A stretch of 59,521 nucleotides of DNA from STF1-107 sp964457935 (lineage in GTDB: Bacteria; Bacillota; Clostridia; Christensenellales; UBA1242). A program made the translations under genes and the position numbers. Under the pieces are notes generated by a model. It worked only from the letters and a program-made list of their open reading frames with translations. It ran no database searches and had not been told where the DNA came from. Where the stretch lies: NCBI GenBank assembly GCA_964457935.1, contig CAYWFC010000002.1, forward strand, positions 1 through 59,521, in the 5' to 3' direction. Shown here one piece after another: positions 42,494 to 50,538 of the stretch; position 1 is the first letter of the stretch; every line of letters begins with the position of its first letter.

Positions 42494-42624
42494 AATATTC
42501 TCCTTGTGAGATAAATGTTATACCGATATTTTGTGTGATATTGTGTGAATTATTCGAATAATAATGGAGAATATTGTCGAAAAGTATTTTTTCGCACATT
42601 TTGCATTAATATTTGTCCAAATAT

Positions 42625-42653
42625 TTGACTTAATTTGACATATGAATTATTAT
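42625..42653 (+). promoter_or_regulatory. Promoter of the first four-helix membrane gene
   Basis: TTGACT at 42625-42630, 17 bases, TATTAT at 42648-42653. The surrounding sequence matches the promoter at 43151-43179. Confidence 0.78.
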
Positions 42654-42688
42654 TAGTGCATAAAAGGAATACTCTAGGGAGCGAAAAT

Positions 42689-43114
42689 ATGAAATCTTTA
42701 GTATTAAAATATCTCTCTATTACACTATGTATAGCATCTATCATAGTTCTTTTTTTGGATCAGTACGTATCAATATATGGTGCGTATAGGGCCACGTTCA
42801 CATTATGGGATATTGATTATTCTTATGGTCTAGTAGCGATGATATTGGCTGTCACGACTGAGGTAGTAGTAGTATTTATGTCTATCATTGAGTTTTTTGA
42901 CATAACGACAGACGGCAAAGGTCTGAACAAAGTGTATGCAGCGATGCACTACATAGCTATCTTGGGTATATTACTGTCTGTCGCTACACTGGTGTGGCAG
43001 ATAGCAGTGGCCACGCAATACGGCTTGCATTTGAAGCTTTACGCTATCATAATGTTCTTGTGCTCGCTATCGAGTGCGATCTGTACACTCATAGATGCCA
43101 AACTGAGAAAATAA
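42689..43114 (+). CDS. Four-helix membrane protein, paralogue 1 (141 aa)
   Basis: Unrecognised integral membrane protein. Four hydrophobic segments: about 9-28, 45-68, 87-108 and 116-135. AGGGAG before the ATG at 42689. It is a paralogue of the next gene: shared words are (V/I)xxFLDQY, KGL(N/K)(K/S)VY, the HYIAI block, and IIMFxCSLxSA near the end. A similar promoter and leader precede both, so the whole transcription unit was duplicated. Confidence 0.8.
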   Translation: MKSLVLKYLSITLCIASIIVLFLDQYVSIYGAYRATFTLWDIDYSYGLVAMILAVTTEVVVVFMSIIEFFDITTDGKGLNKVYAAMHYIAILGILLSVATLVWQIAVATQYGLHLKLYAIIMFLCSLSSAICTLIDAKLRK

Positions 43115-43150
43115 TACGGATATCAAATTTCATCAATTTTTATTAAATAT

Positions 43151-43179
43151 TTGACTTAATTGTTCATATACATTATTAT
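43151..43179 (+). promoter_or_regulatory. Promoter of the second four-helix membrane gene
   Basis: TTGACT at 43151-43156, 17 bases, TATTAT at 43174-43179; homologous to the promoter at 42625. Confidence 0.78.
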
Positions 43180-43217
43180 ATACTTATCCGTTGAGGAAAT
43201 ATTATAAGGAGGGAAAC

Positions 43218-43646
43218 ATGAAGAAAGTATTGAAGTTTAGTTCTGTGGTATTAGCTGTGGCATCTATCGTAATGATCTTCTTAGATCAGTATTGCGTTAA
43301 AGGTCTAGTTAAAACTTACTACCACAAGCTAGGTTATGAGCCTTATTTGGAATATACTAGCTGGGCTAAATTAGCACAGATCTTCGCTATCATCACTGCA
43401 GTAGCAGTAGGCATTTTGGCAGTATTGGCACTTTTGGAAGCTTTGGATGTCAAAGGCTTGAAGAGCGTATACAAAGTGCTTCATTACATAGCTATCGTAG
43501 TAGCATTGTTGGCTATCGCTACATTTGTATTCCAGTTGATCATGAAGTCAAAAGTTGAATGCTCACTAGCTGCTCCAGCTATCATTATGTTCGTATGTTC
43601 ATTGTTGAGCGCTGGTAGTGTAGTTTTGAGTAAATATACTAAATAA
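43218..43646 (+). CDS. Four-helix membrane protein, paralogue 2 (142 aa)
   Basis: Second of the tandem pair. Segments at about 6-24, 51-74, 88-108 and 118-137. AGGAGGG before the ATG at 43218. Compared with paralogue 1 its codons are closer to those of highly expressed genes by eye (GTA, GCT, TTG), which could mean stronger expression. Followed by a strong terminator. Function unknown. Confidence 0.8.
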   Translation: MKKVLKFSSVVLAVASIVMIFLDQYCVKGLVKTYYHKLGYEPYLEYTSWAKLAQIFAIITAVAVGILAVLALLEALDVKGLKSVYKVLHYIAIVVALLAIATFVFQLIMKSKVECSLAAPAIIMFVCSLLSAGSVVLSKYTK

Positions 43647-43658
43647 GATAGCAGTGTT

Positions 43659-43690
43659 AAAAAACTCTCTAGAGGGGTAGAGAGTTTTTT
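43659..43690. terminator. Bidirectional terminator
   Basis: AAAAAACTCTCT / AGAGAGTTTTTT with an eight-base loop, between the four-helix gene (+) and the oxidoreductase (-). Confidence 0.87.
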
Positions 43691-43775
43691 GTCATTCATT
43701 ATTAGGAGCGAAGATGTCAGTGTAGAGATAGAGAGTTTTTTGTTATTCACGATTAGGTGTGAAGATGTCAGTGTA
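43680..43775. repeat. 51-bp-period duplication of the oxidoreductase 3' end and terminator arm
   Basis: 43680-43724 and 43731-43775 are 45-bp near-identical copies (GAGAGTTTTTTGT ... GAAGATGTCAGTGTA). The right copy contains the last codons of the oxidoreductase gene; the left copy is non-coding. Confidence 0.88.
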
Positions 43776-44921
43776 TTCGTCGGGCTGGCCGTCGAGCAAG
43801 TGCTGTAGAGTGTGCACACCGCGCATGGCGTTGATGATGCCATTCGCGCCACAGCTGATGAAGTAGTACATGCCGTCGTCGTGGCGTCCTATGATGCCCA
43901 TATTGTTATCTGTCGTGCCGAATGCACCGCAAAATTTGTATTCTGTCACTATATCAGTGTCGGGGAAAAGGGCCTGCAGTTGGTGTAGCAGTTTGTCGTA
44001 CTGTTTGTCAGTCTTTTTGGCGTCTATGGTGTCTGTCATAGGCGTGTCTTCGCCACCGAATATGATGCGTCCGTCGGGGAGAGTGCGCATGTAGTGGTAC
44101 GGGTCGAGGCAGTCTTGGAGCAAGGTGCGCCTGTACCACATGAGTTCGGGCAAGGGCTGTGTCACTATGCTGTACGAGATATACCGCGTGCACAGGTCTG
44201 TGTCTATGTGCTCGAAGTCAAATCCTGTGGCTAGCACCACATTTCGGCACTTGATGACATTGCCGTAGCGCGTGGTGCAAGAGTAGCCGTCGCCTGTTCG
44301 AGATATATTGGATATCTCAGTATTCTCGTATATGTGCGACTGATTGGCAGAGCATTGTATTAATTGTCGAGTGAATAGGTATGGGTCCACCTCTGCGCCA
44401 CCACGCTCGCAGTACAGCCCGCACGCGATGTCGAAGTAAAAAGGATTGTTCGACGCGTCGATATATTCGCATTGGAATCCATGCTGTGTGCGAAAAGTGT
44501 ACTCGTCGCGGATGTCAGAGGCGTATTTGTCGTCTTGGGAGTAAATAAGGGTAGGACGACGGCAGAAATAGCAGTGATTGCCATGAGTATTCACGAAGCG
44601 CTCTATCTCGTCTATAGCGTGCAGTCCCAAGCGATAGCACGCCACTATGTCGCGCTCTGACATAACAGACGAGAGCGCGCTAGCAAAGTCGTCCAGCTGG
44701 TACTCCAGCAGGGCAGTGGCGCAACTGGTGCACCCATACCCAATGCGCGACCGCTCCACCAGCACTACATCGCGGGTCTGGGATAGATAATAATTGGCTA
44801 TCGCGCCATTGATACCGCCACCTATGATGAGAGTGTCACACAAGATATCTTGGCATAGATAAGGATATGCCATACTACTGCCATCGCGGATAAAATAAGG
44901 TTTGCCTTTAACGTATTCCAT
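43743..44921 (-). CDS. FAD-dependent oxidoreductase (DAO family)
   Basis: Flavoprotein of the D-amino-acid oxidase/glycine oxidase type, 392 aa. The dinucleotide-binding fold is at about 29-57: CDTLIIGGGINGAIANYYLS then VVLVERSRIGYGCTS. The C-terminal FAD-contacting region is GIIGRHDDGMYYFISCGANG. RIIFGGEDTPM in the middle is typical of the family. The natural start is the ATG at 44921 (MEYVKGKPYF); the longer frame runs through a non-coding tandem repeat. No ribosome site, so translation may be leaderless. The substrate is unknown. Confidence 0.86.
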   Translation of the reverse strand: MEYVKGKPYFIRDGSSMAYPYLCQDILCDTLIIGGGINGAIANYYLSQTRDVVLVERSRIGYGCTSCATALLEYQLDDFASALSSVMSERDIVACYRLGLHAIDEIERFVNTHGNHCYFCRRPTLIYSQDDKYASDIRDEYTFRTQHGFQCEYIDASNNPFYFDIACGLYCERGGAEVDPYLFTRQLIQCSANQSHIYENTEISNISRTGDGYSCTTRYGNVIKCRNVVLATGFDFEHIDTDLCTRYISYSIVTQPLPELMWYRRTLLQDCLDPYHYMRTLPDGRIIFGGEDTPMTDTIDAKKTDKQYDKLLHQLQALFPDTDIVTEYKFCGAFGTTDNNMGIIGRHDDGMYYFISCGANGIINAMRGVHTLQHLLDGQPDEYTDIFTPNRE

Positions 44922-44966
44922 ACATATATTATGACCATATATGTGGGAAATATATACGCTAGAAAT

Positions 44967-45145
44967 GTGAATATATATCAGATAAATGATAATCTGCATC
45001 AAATATGTGAATATATATCAGATAAGTGAAAATGGATGCACCAGATATGCGGGAAATGTATACACCAAATAAGTGAAGCTATATTAGATGTGTAAAAATG
45101 TATACACCAAATAAGTGAATATATATTAGATATATGGAAAATGTA
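44967..45145. repeat. 40-42-bp degenerate tandem repeat upstream of the oxidoreductase
   Basis: Units with AAGTGAATATATATYAGATA recur with GTGA at 44967, 45007, 45073 and 45115; ATACACCAAATAAGTGAA is the cleanest word. The gap 44922-45257 holds only this array, a terminator and the echo at 45176. Confidence 0.82.
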
Positions 45146-45149
45146 TACA

Positions 45150-45179
45150 AAAAAAGAGTGATGTTTATCACTCTTTTTT
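45150..45179. terminator. Terminator after the lipoprotein gene
   Basis: AAAAAAGAGTGAT / ATCACTCTTTTTT with loop GTTT. Confidence 0.87.
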
Positions 45180-45270
45180 GATTAGATGTCTGCTTCTACA
45201 TAGTGTTAATATTAACCCCATATATACTCTTTTTAGATCTTGATTAGATATCTGCTCCTACATAGCGCTT
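45176..45270. repeat. Echo of the lipoprotein gene 3' end
   Basis: TTGATTAGATATCTGCTCCT (45240-45259) and the ACATAGCGCTT after it recur as TTGATTAGATGTCTGCTTCT and ACATAGTGTT at 45178-45207. The first of these spans the stop codon of the gene. Confidence 0.8.
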
Positions 45271-46007
45271 GGATCAATGTAGTCAGAGAAGTCAGGGAAA
45301 CTGATAGTGCCATCGTATTTAGCCAATGTCAAAGTCATCTCGCCTTCTTCGTTAGTTACATTGTACTTGATACCAGACAATATGTCATTTTCGAATACGA
45401 AGTAATAGTCATTGATCTCATCAGCAGAGATGGTCTCAGACAATTTGTAGTATTTGGTGTAATTGTCCTCATAGAAGCTAACTGCTACTTGACCGTCGGC
45501 GTTGTTGAGTATATCATAGATGTCTTCTAAGTCAAAGTTGAATTCGCCAGTGTAACTATCAAAACTATCTAGGCTAGACAATGCCATTTTCATTTTAACA
45601 TTCATGCTTTGCGCTTTTGTATTCATGTACACATAGCCGTCTGTGATGTACATATTAATGTATTCACCTCCTGTAGAGATTTTTACAGCGAGTTTTGATG
45701 CGGTGTAGTCCTCATCATTGAATTGACAAATGGCATTCATAGTTGCTTTTGATTTCTTACCATCATCATCAGTGCTCACCACTACCATAGTGAATCTGTA
45801 ACTCTGCATATCTGCAGTAGTAGTCTCGGCTCCGAGGTAATCAACGAAAGTATTATTATCTTCTAGTGCGACATAGTTACTCTCTTTGCCAGTGTTTAGT
45901 GTAGCCTTGGTACTCAGCTGGTCTTTGTCGCTACAGCCATTGAATAGCATAGCGCATGGTAGCATGACTAACAATAGCATAAATGTGATAAGATTTCTCT
46001 TTTTCAT
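45258..46007 (-). CDS. Lipoprotein, 249 aa
   Basis: Extracytoplasmic lipid-anchored protein. Signal peptide MKKRNLITFMLLLVMLPCAM then lipobox LFNGC (Cys at 25), a type II signal peptide for LspA. The mature part is beta-rich with alternating strands (MYITDGYVYMNTKAQSMNVK, YYFVFENDILSGIKYNVTN), similar in feel to the LolA/LppX fold, but no firm family is recognised. AAAGGAG sets the start at 46007. Monocistronic. Confidence 0.8.
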   Translation of the reverse strand: MKKRNLITFMLLLVMLPCAMLFNGCSDKDQLSTKATLNTGKESNYVALEDNNTFVDYLGAETTTADMQSYRFTMVVVSTDDDGKKSKATMNAICQFNDEDYTASKLAVKISTGGEYINMYITDGYVYMNTKAQSMNVKMKMALSSLDSFDSYTGEFNFDLEDIYDILNNADGQVAVSFYEDNYTKYYKLSETISADEINDYYFVFENDILSGIKYNVTNEEGEMTLTLAKYDGTISFPDFSDYIDPSAM

Positions 46008-46096
46008 AATATTTTCTCCTTTATTTGATATGAATATGATAGCACATCTGGTGACTAAATGCAAGTATTTTTTGATATATTCCGAAATGAATGATT

Positions 46097-46126
46097 TTCA
46101 CACAAAAGGGTGCCAATCTATATAAT
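46097..46126 (+). promoter_or_regulatory. Promoter of the second collagen-like gene
   Basis: TTCACA at 46097-46102, 18 bases, TATAAT at 46121-46126. Confidence 0.6.
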
Positions 46127-46151
46127 AATGGTAGAGACACAGGAGTATGAT

Positions 46152-47198
46152 ATGAAGTGCAAATGTAATAAACTTAGACAGCCTAGACCTTATGAGAAGG
46201 TGAAATACGGTCCCATGGGAGCAAGGGGTGCTACCGGTCTGACTGGTCCGACTGGCGCGACAGGCGCTACTGGCGCAACGGGTGCGACGGGACCTACAGG
46301 CGCTACTGGTGTCACTGGTCCTACTGGAGAGGAGATAGCCATAGAGCGTGTGACTACCATAGAGCCGGGTCAGCCAGCGGATGTGAAGTCTAGGAGAGAG
46401 AATAATACTAATTATCTAGAGTTTTTTATACCACGAGGGGCGGACGGACTGTCTGAGAAGATAGTGATAGGCAATATCACCACAGTGGAGTCAAATGAAC
46501 AAGCCACTGTGACGGACAGGTATGACAATGCCACCCACACCATGGACTTTGCTCTGCCTAGGGGAGAGAAAGGCGACAAGGGCGACACGGGACCGAGAGG
46601 ATTCCCCGGGGAGATAGGTATCAGCGAAGTGATCACTATAGACGGCACTGAGACGGTGGAGCCGGATGAGCCAGCCGAGGTGCAAGACGACTTCGATAGG
46701 AATATACATCACTTGACATTTTATATACCGAAAGGGGTAAAAGGAGATAAAGGCGAACGAGGCGAAAAGGGTGAACAAGGCGATGACGGACCACCGGGGC
46801 TGACACCTGACTTTAACGCCACGATATACAATCCTAACGACCAGATGCTAGTCAATCAGACTGCGCTCACTATGGGCGAAGTGGAACTAAATAATGGCTT
46901 CAAGATACAAGACAGTAGTCTGATAGTGCCTACTACAGGGACATTCTTGGTGTCGTTCTCGGTGAATTATTCTGACACAGCGACCAATGGCGACTATGTC
47001 GGCATAGCAGTCAATGATGTGCTGGTGACTTCGTCCAAAAGACCTGTGTGCCAAAATGGCAACTCGAGCGCTACATTCGCGACCTTGCTGAATAAAGATG
47101 ATAAAGTCAATCTGGTAGCTAATGTGTCACAAAACAAAACTCTAAAGTCTGACACAGCCCCTAGCGCCATGCTGTCAGTAATGATGATAGCGTACTAA
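46152..47198 (+). CDS. Collagen-like protein with interspersed modules, 348 aa
   Basis: Surface or spore-filament type protein. N-terminus MKCKCNKLRQ resembles that of the first collagen-like protein (MKCCNFCKPK). Three Gly-X-Y blocks: about 20-60 (GATGPTGA type), about 150-166, and about 210-233, with charged triplets (GEKGDKGDTGPRG, GDKGERGEKGEQG). Between them is a 40-50-residue module used three times, with pattern (I/V)T(T/I)(I/V)E-x-x-E/Q-x-A-x-V ... N-x-(H/Y)-x-L-x-F-x-(I/L)-P-(R/K)-G. The C-terminal C1q-like head (about 240-348) has TGTFLVSFSVNYSD. AGGAG six bases before the ATG at 46152. Monocistronic. No anchor is seen. Confidence 0.85.
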   Translation: MKCKCNKLRQPRPYEKVKYGPMGARGATGLTGPTGATGATGATGATGPTGATGVTGPTGEEIAIERVTTIEPGQPADVKSRRENNTNYLEFFIPRGADGLSEKIVIGNITTVESNEQATVTDRYDNATHTMDFALPRGEKGDKGDTGPRGFPGEIGISEVITIDGTETVEPDEPAEVQDDFDRNIHHLTFYIPKGVKGDKGERGEKGEQGDDGPPGLTPDFNATIYNPNDQMLVNQTALTMGEVELNNGFKIQDSSLIVPTTGTFLVSFSVNYSDTATNGDYVGIAVNDVLVTSSKRPVCQNGNSSATFATLLNKDDKVNLVANVSQNKTLKSDTAPSAMLSVMMIAY

Positions 47199-47290
47199 AT
47201 GATGACAACATACCGAATGGTAATGATAGTATTCAAAAGTGACCATAGCATATTAATAAACTGAAGGTAGTGACAACATACTAAATATTG
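47180..47290. repeat. Echo of the collagen-like gene 3' end
   Basis: The terminal ATGATGATAGCGTACTAA is followed by four decayed copies of the type GTGACAACATACTAA up to about 47290. Confidence 0.65.
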
Positions 47291-47356
47291 ATGATAGCAA
47301 AAATATGTGAATAATTAATAAAAAATAAAAATAAAATAATCCTAAAAAAATAAAAA

Positions 47357-47416
47357 ATAATCTCCCAAAAATAGAGAAAAAAAATAAAAAATAATCTCCC
47401 AAAAATAGAGAAAAAA
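47357..47416. repeat. 34-bp tandem duplication
   Basis: AATAATCTCCCAAAAATAGA and the A-run after it occur at 47357-47382 and 47391-47416 without change. The gap 47199-47785 (587 bases) has no gene; it holds two repeats, a terminator and the G-tract promoter. Confidence 0.88.
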
Positions 47417-47431
47417 TAAAAAATGCAGAAA

Positions 47432-47466
47432 AAGTAGTAAAAATACGCAAAATTTACTACTTTTTT
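47432..47466 (+). terminator. Terminator in the collagen-GT80 gap
   Basis: AAGTAGTAAA / TTTACTACTT followed by T; loop of 11 bases. Confidence 0.75.
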
Positions 47467-47565
47467 CATATATTTTTCACATTTTTGAGTATTTTTTATT
47501 TTTCTAAGAATTTTGCTGTGATTTTTTGGCATTTATTTAGTGGCGGTGAGGGAGATATATTTTGA

Positions 47566-47661
47566 GACATTGGTAGATTTTTAGACGTTTGCAAATTTTT
47601 AGACATTGGTGCATTTTGAGACGTTAGCAGATTTTGAGGCACTGGTACATTTTGAGACATG
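47566..47661. repeat. 18-bp tandem repeat, five copies
   Basis: Units of 18 bases such as GACATTGGTGCATTTTGA start at 47566, 47584, 47602, 47620, 47638 with a partial at 47656. Being a multiple of three, it reads as a hexapeptide repeat on the minus strand, but with no ribosome site. Confidence 0.9.
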
Positions 47662-47705
47662 GGTAGACTGAATATAAAAAAATTCGACAAAATGCTCTTT
47701 TTCGC

Positions 47706-47733
47706 TTGACAAGCGGGGGGGGGGTGCTAATCT
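47706..47733 (+). promoter_or_regulatory. Promoter with a ten-G spacer tract (predicted phase-variable)
   Basis: TTGACA at 47706-47711, 16-base spacer, TAATCT at 47728-47733 preceded by TGC (extended -10). The spacer contains ten consecutive G (47715-47724). Each gained or lost G shifts the spacing between -35 and -10. Confidence 0.75.
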
Positions 47734-47785
47734 ATTAATGACAGTTAGCGGGCTGTCGAATTTCATTTTGACAAAGGAGAAAGTA

Positions 47786-49195
47786 ATGAAAAAGAAAATC
47801 TTGAGTCTAGTACTCATATGTATGTTCTGCTTTCCGTGCATTTTGTTCGCTGGGTGCGGGAAAGGTAAGGGCAAAGGTGGCACTATCAATATCATTATGA
47901 CGAGCGCTACTATTCCGCCTATGGTCTCTATGCTGGACACTATCGGTGATGGCAATGAGACTTATATGTGGGTAGGTCGTCAGAATACTATTTATAGCGT
48001 GGACAATCTAAAAGACGCGTATGGAGATAATTGTTTCTACGAGTCATGGTCCACAGCATCCAATATACCTAGCAATGTAATCAACGCTATGAGCCAAAAG
48101 GTGGCTAATGCTTGGTATAATGATAATAATACAAAATTCAATATTTATGTGACTGACTACGGCATCTTGGCTGGTCTGTATCTAGTGAAGTCTATAGGTG
48201 TAGATGCGTCTCACTACAACATCCACATGGTAGAGGACGGCAGTGGTGCTTATGGACAATTCTATGATACCTTGGGATTGGGCGCTGACGGTGCTAAGGC
48301 TGGATTTGATGCCAAAGTAGCTGAACTAAATGCTGTCATCGCTACTATGGAGAATGGTACTTTTAATAGTGCGCAGGATTTCAGCAACTATGACTACGTA
48401 TATGCTGCTGCTACTCTAGAGAATGTAGATTATTATCTGCAGTATCCTGAGATGCTGACATCAGAAGATGCGCAGCTGCAGGCTATGATAACTAATAATA
48501 CTATCAAACTGGTCAAGAAACATCAGACTCAGATGTATCAGAGTTTGTCTAGTGAGAACAAAGCGAAATTCAAAAGCATCATATTGAACCCAGCATTGGA
48601 TACTGCTATGACACCTGCTACCGGCAAGTCTGGCGTACTAATGATCACTGGTACATCGTTTACTGGCGAAGGTAATGACTTGACTGCTAGCACATTCACT
48701 AATGGTGAAGGTTGCAGATTCGAGCAATATGTGAACTACTTAGTAGACAAATACGGCGACGATTATACTATAGTATACAAAGGTCATCCATCTTGGGGAC
48801 TACTCGACAATGAAGTAACTTCTTCTAGATGGTACGACGAGAGCAGATTGGGTGGACTGAGTTTAGAGCAAGGACAGGCAGCCGCTGCTAGGAGAAAAAC
48901 ATTCTTGGAGAGCAAAGGTGTGACTATATTGCCTGCACAGACTCCTGCTGAGGCATTCATCTGGGCATACAGCGACGTATTGGCGCTATGCGGATATGAC
49001 AGCTCGCTATATTTCAATGCTCCACAAGGCAAAGTATTGTGCATATTGGCTGACGAAGAGATAGGCAGTAATGACCCTTATGCGACTGAATTGGGTAGCC
49101 TAAATCAGATGCTATTCAAAGAGGGCGGTCAGCTATACAATGCTGATATGTATTTCTTAGACTTGGACTACATCAGTGCTAACCCTGTGGTGTAA
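47786..49195 (+). CDS. GT80-type sialyltransferase-like lipoprotein, 469 aa
   Basis: Predicted glycosyltransferase of GT-B fold that in characterised relatives (Pasteurella, Photobacterium) moves sialic acid from CMP-sialic acid to galactosides. Signal peptide MKKKILSLVLICMFCFPCIL with lipobox LFAGC; then the GT80 landmarks: a start strand INIIMTSATIPPMVSML (compare YIDHASLPxLQQL), the D/E-D/E-G motif with catalytic Asp in HMVEDGSGAYG, LMITGTSFTGEG, the HP motif in IVYKGHPSWG, a Glu in PAQTPAEAF and the CMP-binding Ser-Ser in GYDSSLYFNAPQGKV. AAAGGAG before the ATG at 47786. Known marine GT80 enzymes also have lipoprotein signals. A G-tract promoter controls it and a polytopic membrane protein follows. 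Donor and acceptor are unknown. Confidence 0.75.
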   Translation: MKKKILSLVLICMFCFPCILFAGCGKGKGKGGTINIIMTSATIPPMVSMLDTIGDGNETYMWVGRQNTIYSVDNLKDAYGDNCFYESWSTASNIPSNVINAMSQKVANAWYNDNNTKFNIYVTDYGILAGLYLVKSIGVDASHYNIHMVEDGSGAYGQFYDTLGLGADGAKAGFDAKVAELNAVIATMENGTFNSAQDFSNYDYVYAAATLENVDYYLQYPEMLTSEDAQLQAMITNNTIKLVKKHQTQMYQSLSSENKAKFKSIILNPALDTAMTPATGKSGVLMITGTSFTGEGNDLTASTFTNGEGCRFEQYVNYLVDKYGDDYTIVYKGHPSWGLLDNEVTSSRWYDESRLGGLSLEQGQAAAARRKTFLESKGVTILPAQTPAEAFIWAYSDVLALCGYDSSLYFNAPQGKVLCILADEEIGSNDPYATELGSLNQMLFKEGGQLYNADMYFLDLDYISANPVV

Positions 49196-49213
49196 TAGGA
49201 CGGTAGACTGATT

Positions 49214-50437
49214 ATGGGCAAGATTTTGAAGGCTTATAAGAAAGGAGAATGGATATGTCTAGTATCCATTCTTCTTCAGATAATAGGCATAATGATTATC
49301 AATGTGAAGCATGTGCAGAGTGGTATGGGAGTATTTAGCTATCGTGTGATCAATCTCATATCCATATATGTGCTATTGGGCTACATCGCTATAGAGGTGG
49401 GGCTCAAGGTGTATAACTTGGTCACTGGCATCAAGGCGGAGGGCGCAGGCTATGCTAAAAGTAATTGGGTGAAGATTGCTGTGGAGTTTGGCTTGATTTT
49501 GGCTGTAGTGGTGTGCGCTATCATAGGTGTGCTAAAGTACGGCAGTGCCAGAAAAAACTACAATCTCGACTACAATACGACTAATTTTTATTTCGCTATG
49601 GCGTTCTTTGGCGTGATGTTATACATTTTGGCGAAGAATGTGAAGCAAGGCTTCTGGGCTAACAGCATGTATGCAGTGGCTATCATACCTATCGTATTTT
49701 TGGTCATGGCGGGAGTACAGTTGAGCGACTATATGGCGTCTATGGCGTTTAACGCGTATGCGCTTTTGGCGTATTTGGCGATGTTTGCAGGTATTTTGAT
49801 TTTCGTATTCGGCAAGTACGCTAATTTCGCGTCGGCTGGGTTGTATCTCATCGGGAGTGTGCTGATGATAGCGTGTGGCATACTGGGTGGAAAATACAAC
49901 TTCCTGAATGTAGATATGTTTTATTGGGCAAAACTGGCTGAGATCATCAGTGTGGCGCTAATTTTGTTCTTTGCGTGTACTATGTTTGCTACGCAATTTT
50001 ATAGGGTGACGAAGGATAATCACAAACGCATATTGCCGTCGCTGGTGTTGTTCGGCGTGGCAGTGGTGCTGGCAGTGGTCACCGCGCTCGTGCTGGTGAA
50101 GGTGGATGCGCGCACTCCGGCGCAAATGCACAGGCTGGACAAATGCTACATAATGCTACTCATCTGCTCGTGCATTAATTTGGTGGCAGTGCATTTTAGA
50201 GATGGGTTTAGACTGGAGAATATCGTGATGTCGGCTTCTCTTTTGGTGGCGGTCGTGGTGTTTACCATACTGCTACTCATCAAGAGCAAAGTGGCAAGTT
50301 TCTCTGTGTTTTATAAATTTTCTATCATATCGACATCTGTAATGTTAGGCTTCGTCGTGCTGTCGGGCGTGGAATGGCTGATAAGAACGCGCCATGCTAG
50401 GACAGTAATAGCCACTGATGATACTTCTGCCATGTAG
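49214..50437 (+). CDS. Polytopic membrane protein, 407 aa
   Basis: Unrecognised integral membrane protein with about 10-12 hydrophobic segments from residue 14 on (LVSILLQIIGIMIINV, then VINLISIYVLLGYIAIEV, and so on) and a short polar C-terminus. There is no soluble domain. It starts 18 bases after the sialyltransferase-like gene and shares its promoter, so both would switch on and off together. A transporter or surface-polymer role is possible but not shown by any motif. The ribosome site is weak (AGGACGG). Confidence 0.75.
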   Translation: MGKILKAYKKGEWICLVSILLQIIGIMIINVKHVQSGMGVFSYRVINLISIYVLLGYIAIEVGLKVYNLVTGIKAEGAGYAKSNWVKIAVEFGLILAVVVCAIIGVLKYGSARKNYNLDYNTTNFYFAMAFFGVMLYILAKNVKQGFWANSMYAVAIIPIVFLVMAGVQLSDYMASMAFNAYALLAYLAMFAGILIFVFGKYANFASAGLYLIGSVLMIACGILGGKYNFLNVDMFYWAKLAEIISVALILFFACTMFATQFYRVTKDNHKRILPSLVLFGVAVVLAVVTALVLVKVDARTPAQMHRLDKCYIMLLICSCINLVAVHFRDGFRLENIVMSASLLVAVVVFTILLLIKSKVASFSVFYKFSIISTSVMLGFVVLSGVEWLIRTRHARTVIATDDTSAM

Positions 50438-50481
50438 ATGGATAGAGATAAGAGATGACATTTTGATATGTGAGAGTATAT

Positions 50482-50521
50482 AAAAAACTATTTGTGTTTA
50501 GTTAAACACAAATAGTTTTTT
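50482..50521. terminator. Strong bidirectional terminator
   Basis: Perfect 18-bp stem AAAAAACTATTTGTGTTT / AAACACAAATAGTTTTTT with loop AGTT, between the membrane gene (+) and the restriction gene (-). It also marks where base composition drops. Confidence 0.92.
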
Positions 50522-50538
50522 GGTATAGAAAAATAATA

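Noticed and set aside
44922..45002. Longer N-terminus for the FAD oxidoreductase
   Set aside because: The extra codons lie in the 40-bp tandem repeat and encode Ile/Tyr-rich junk; the family N-terminus begins just after the ATG at 44921.
47496..47690. 64-aa minus-strand ORF with a hexapeptide repeat
   Set aside because: The frame only stays open because the 18-bp non-coding repeat is a multiple of three. The start would be TTG with no ribosome site, and similar non-coding repeats fill other gaps.
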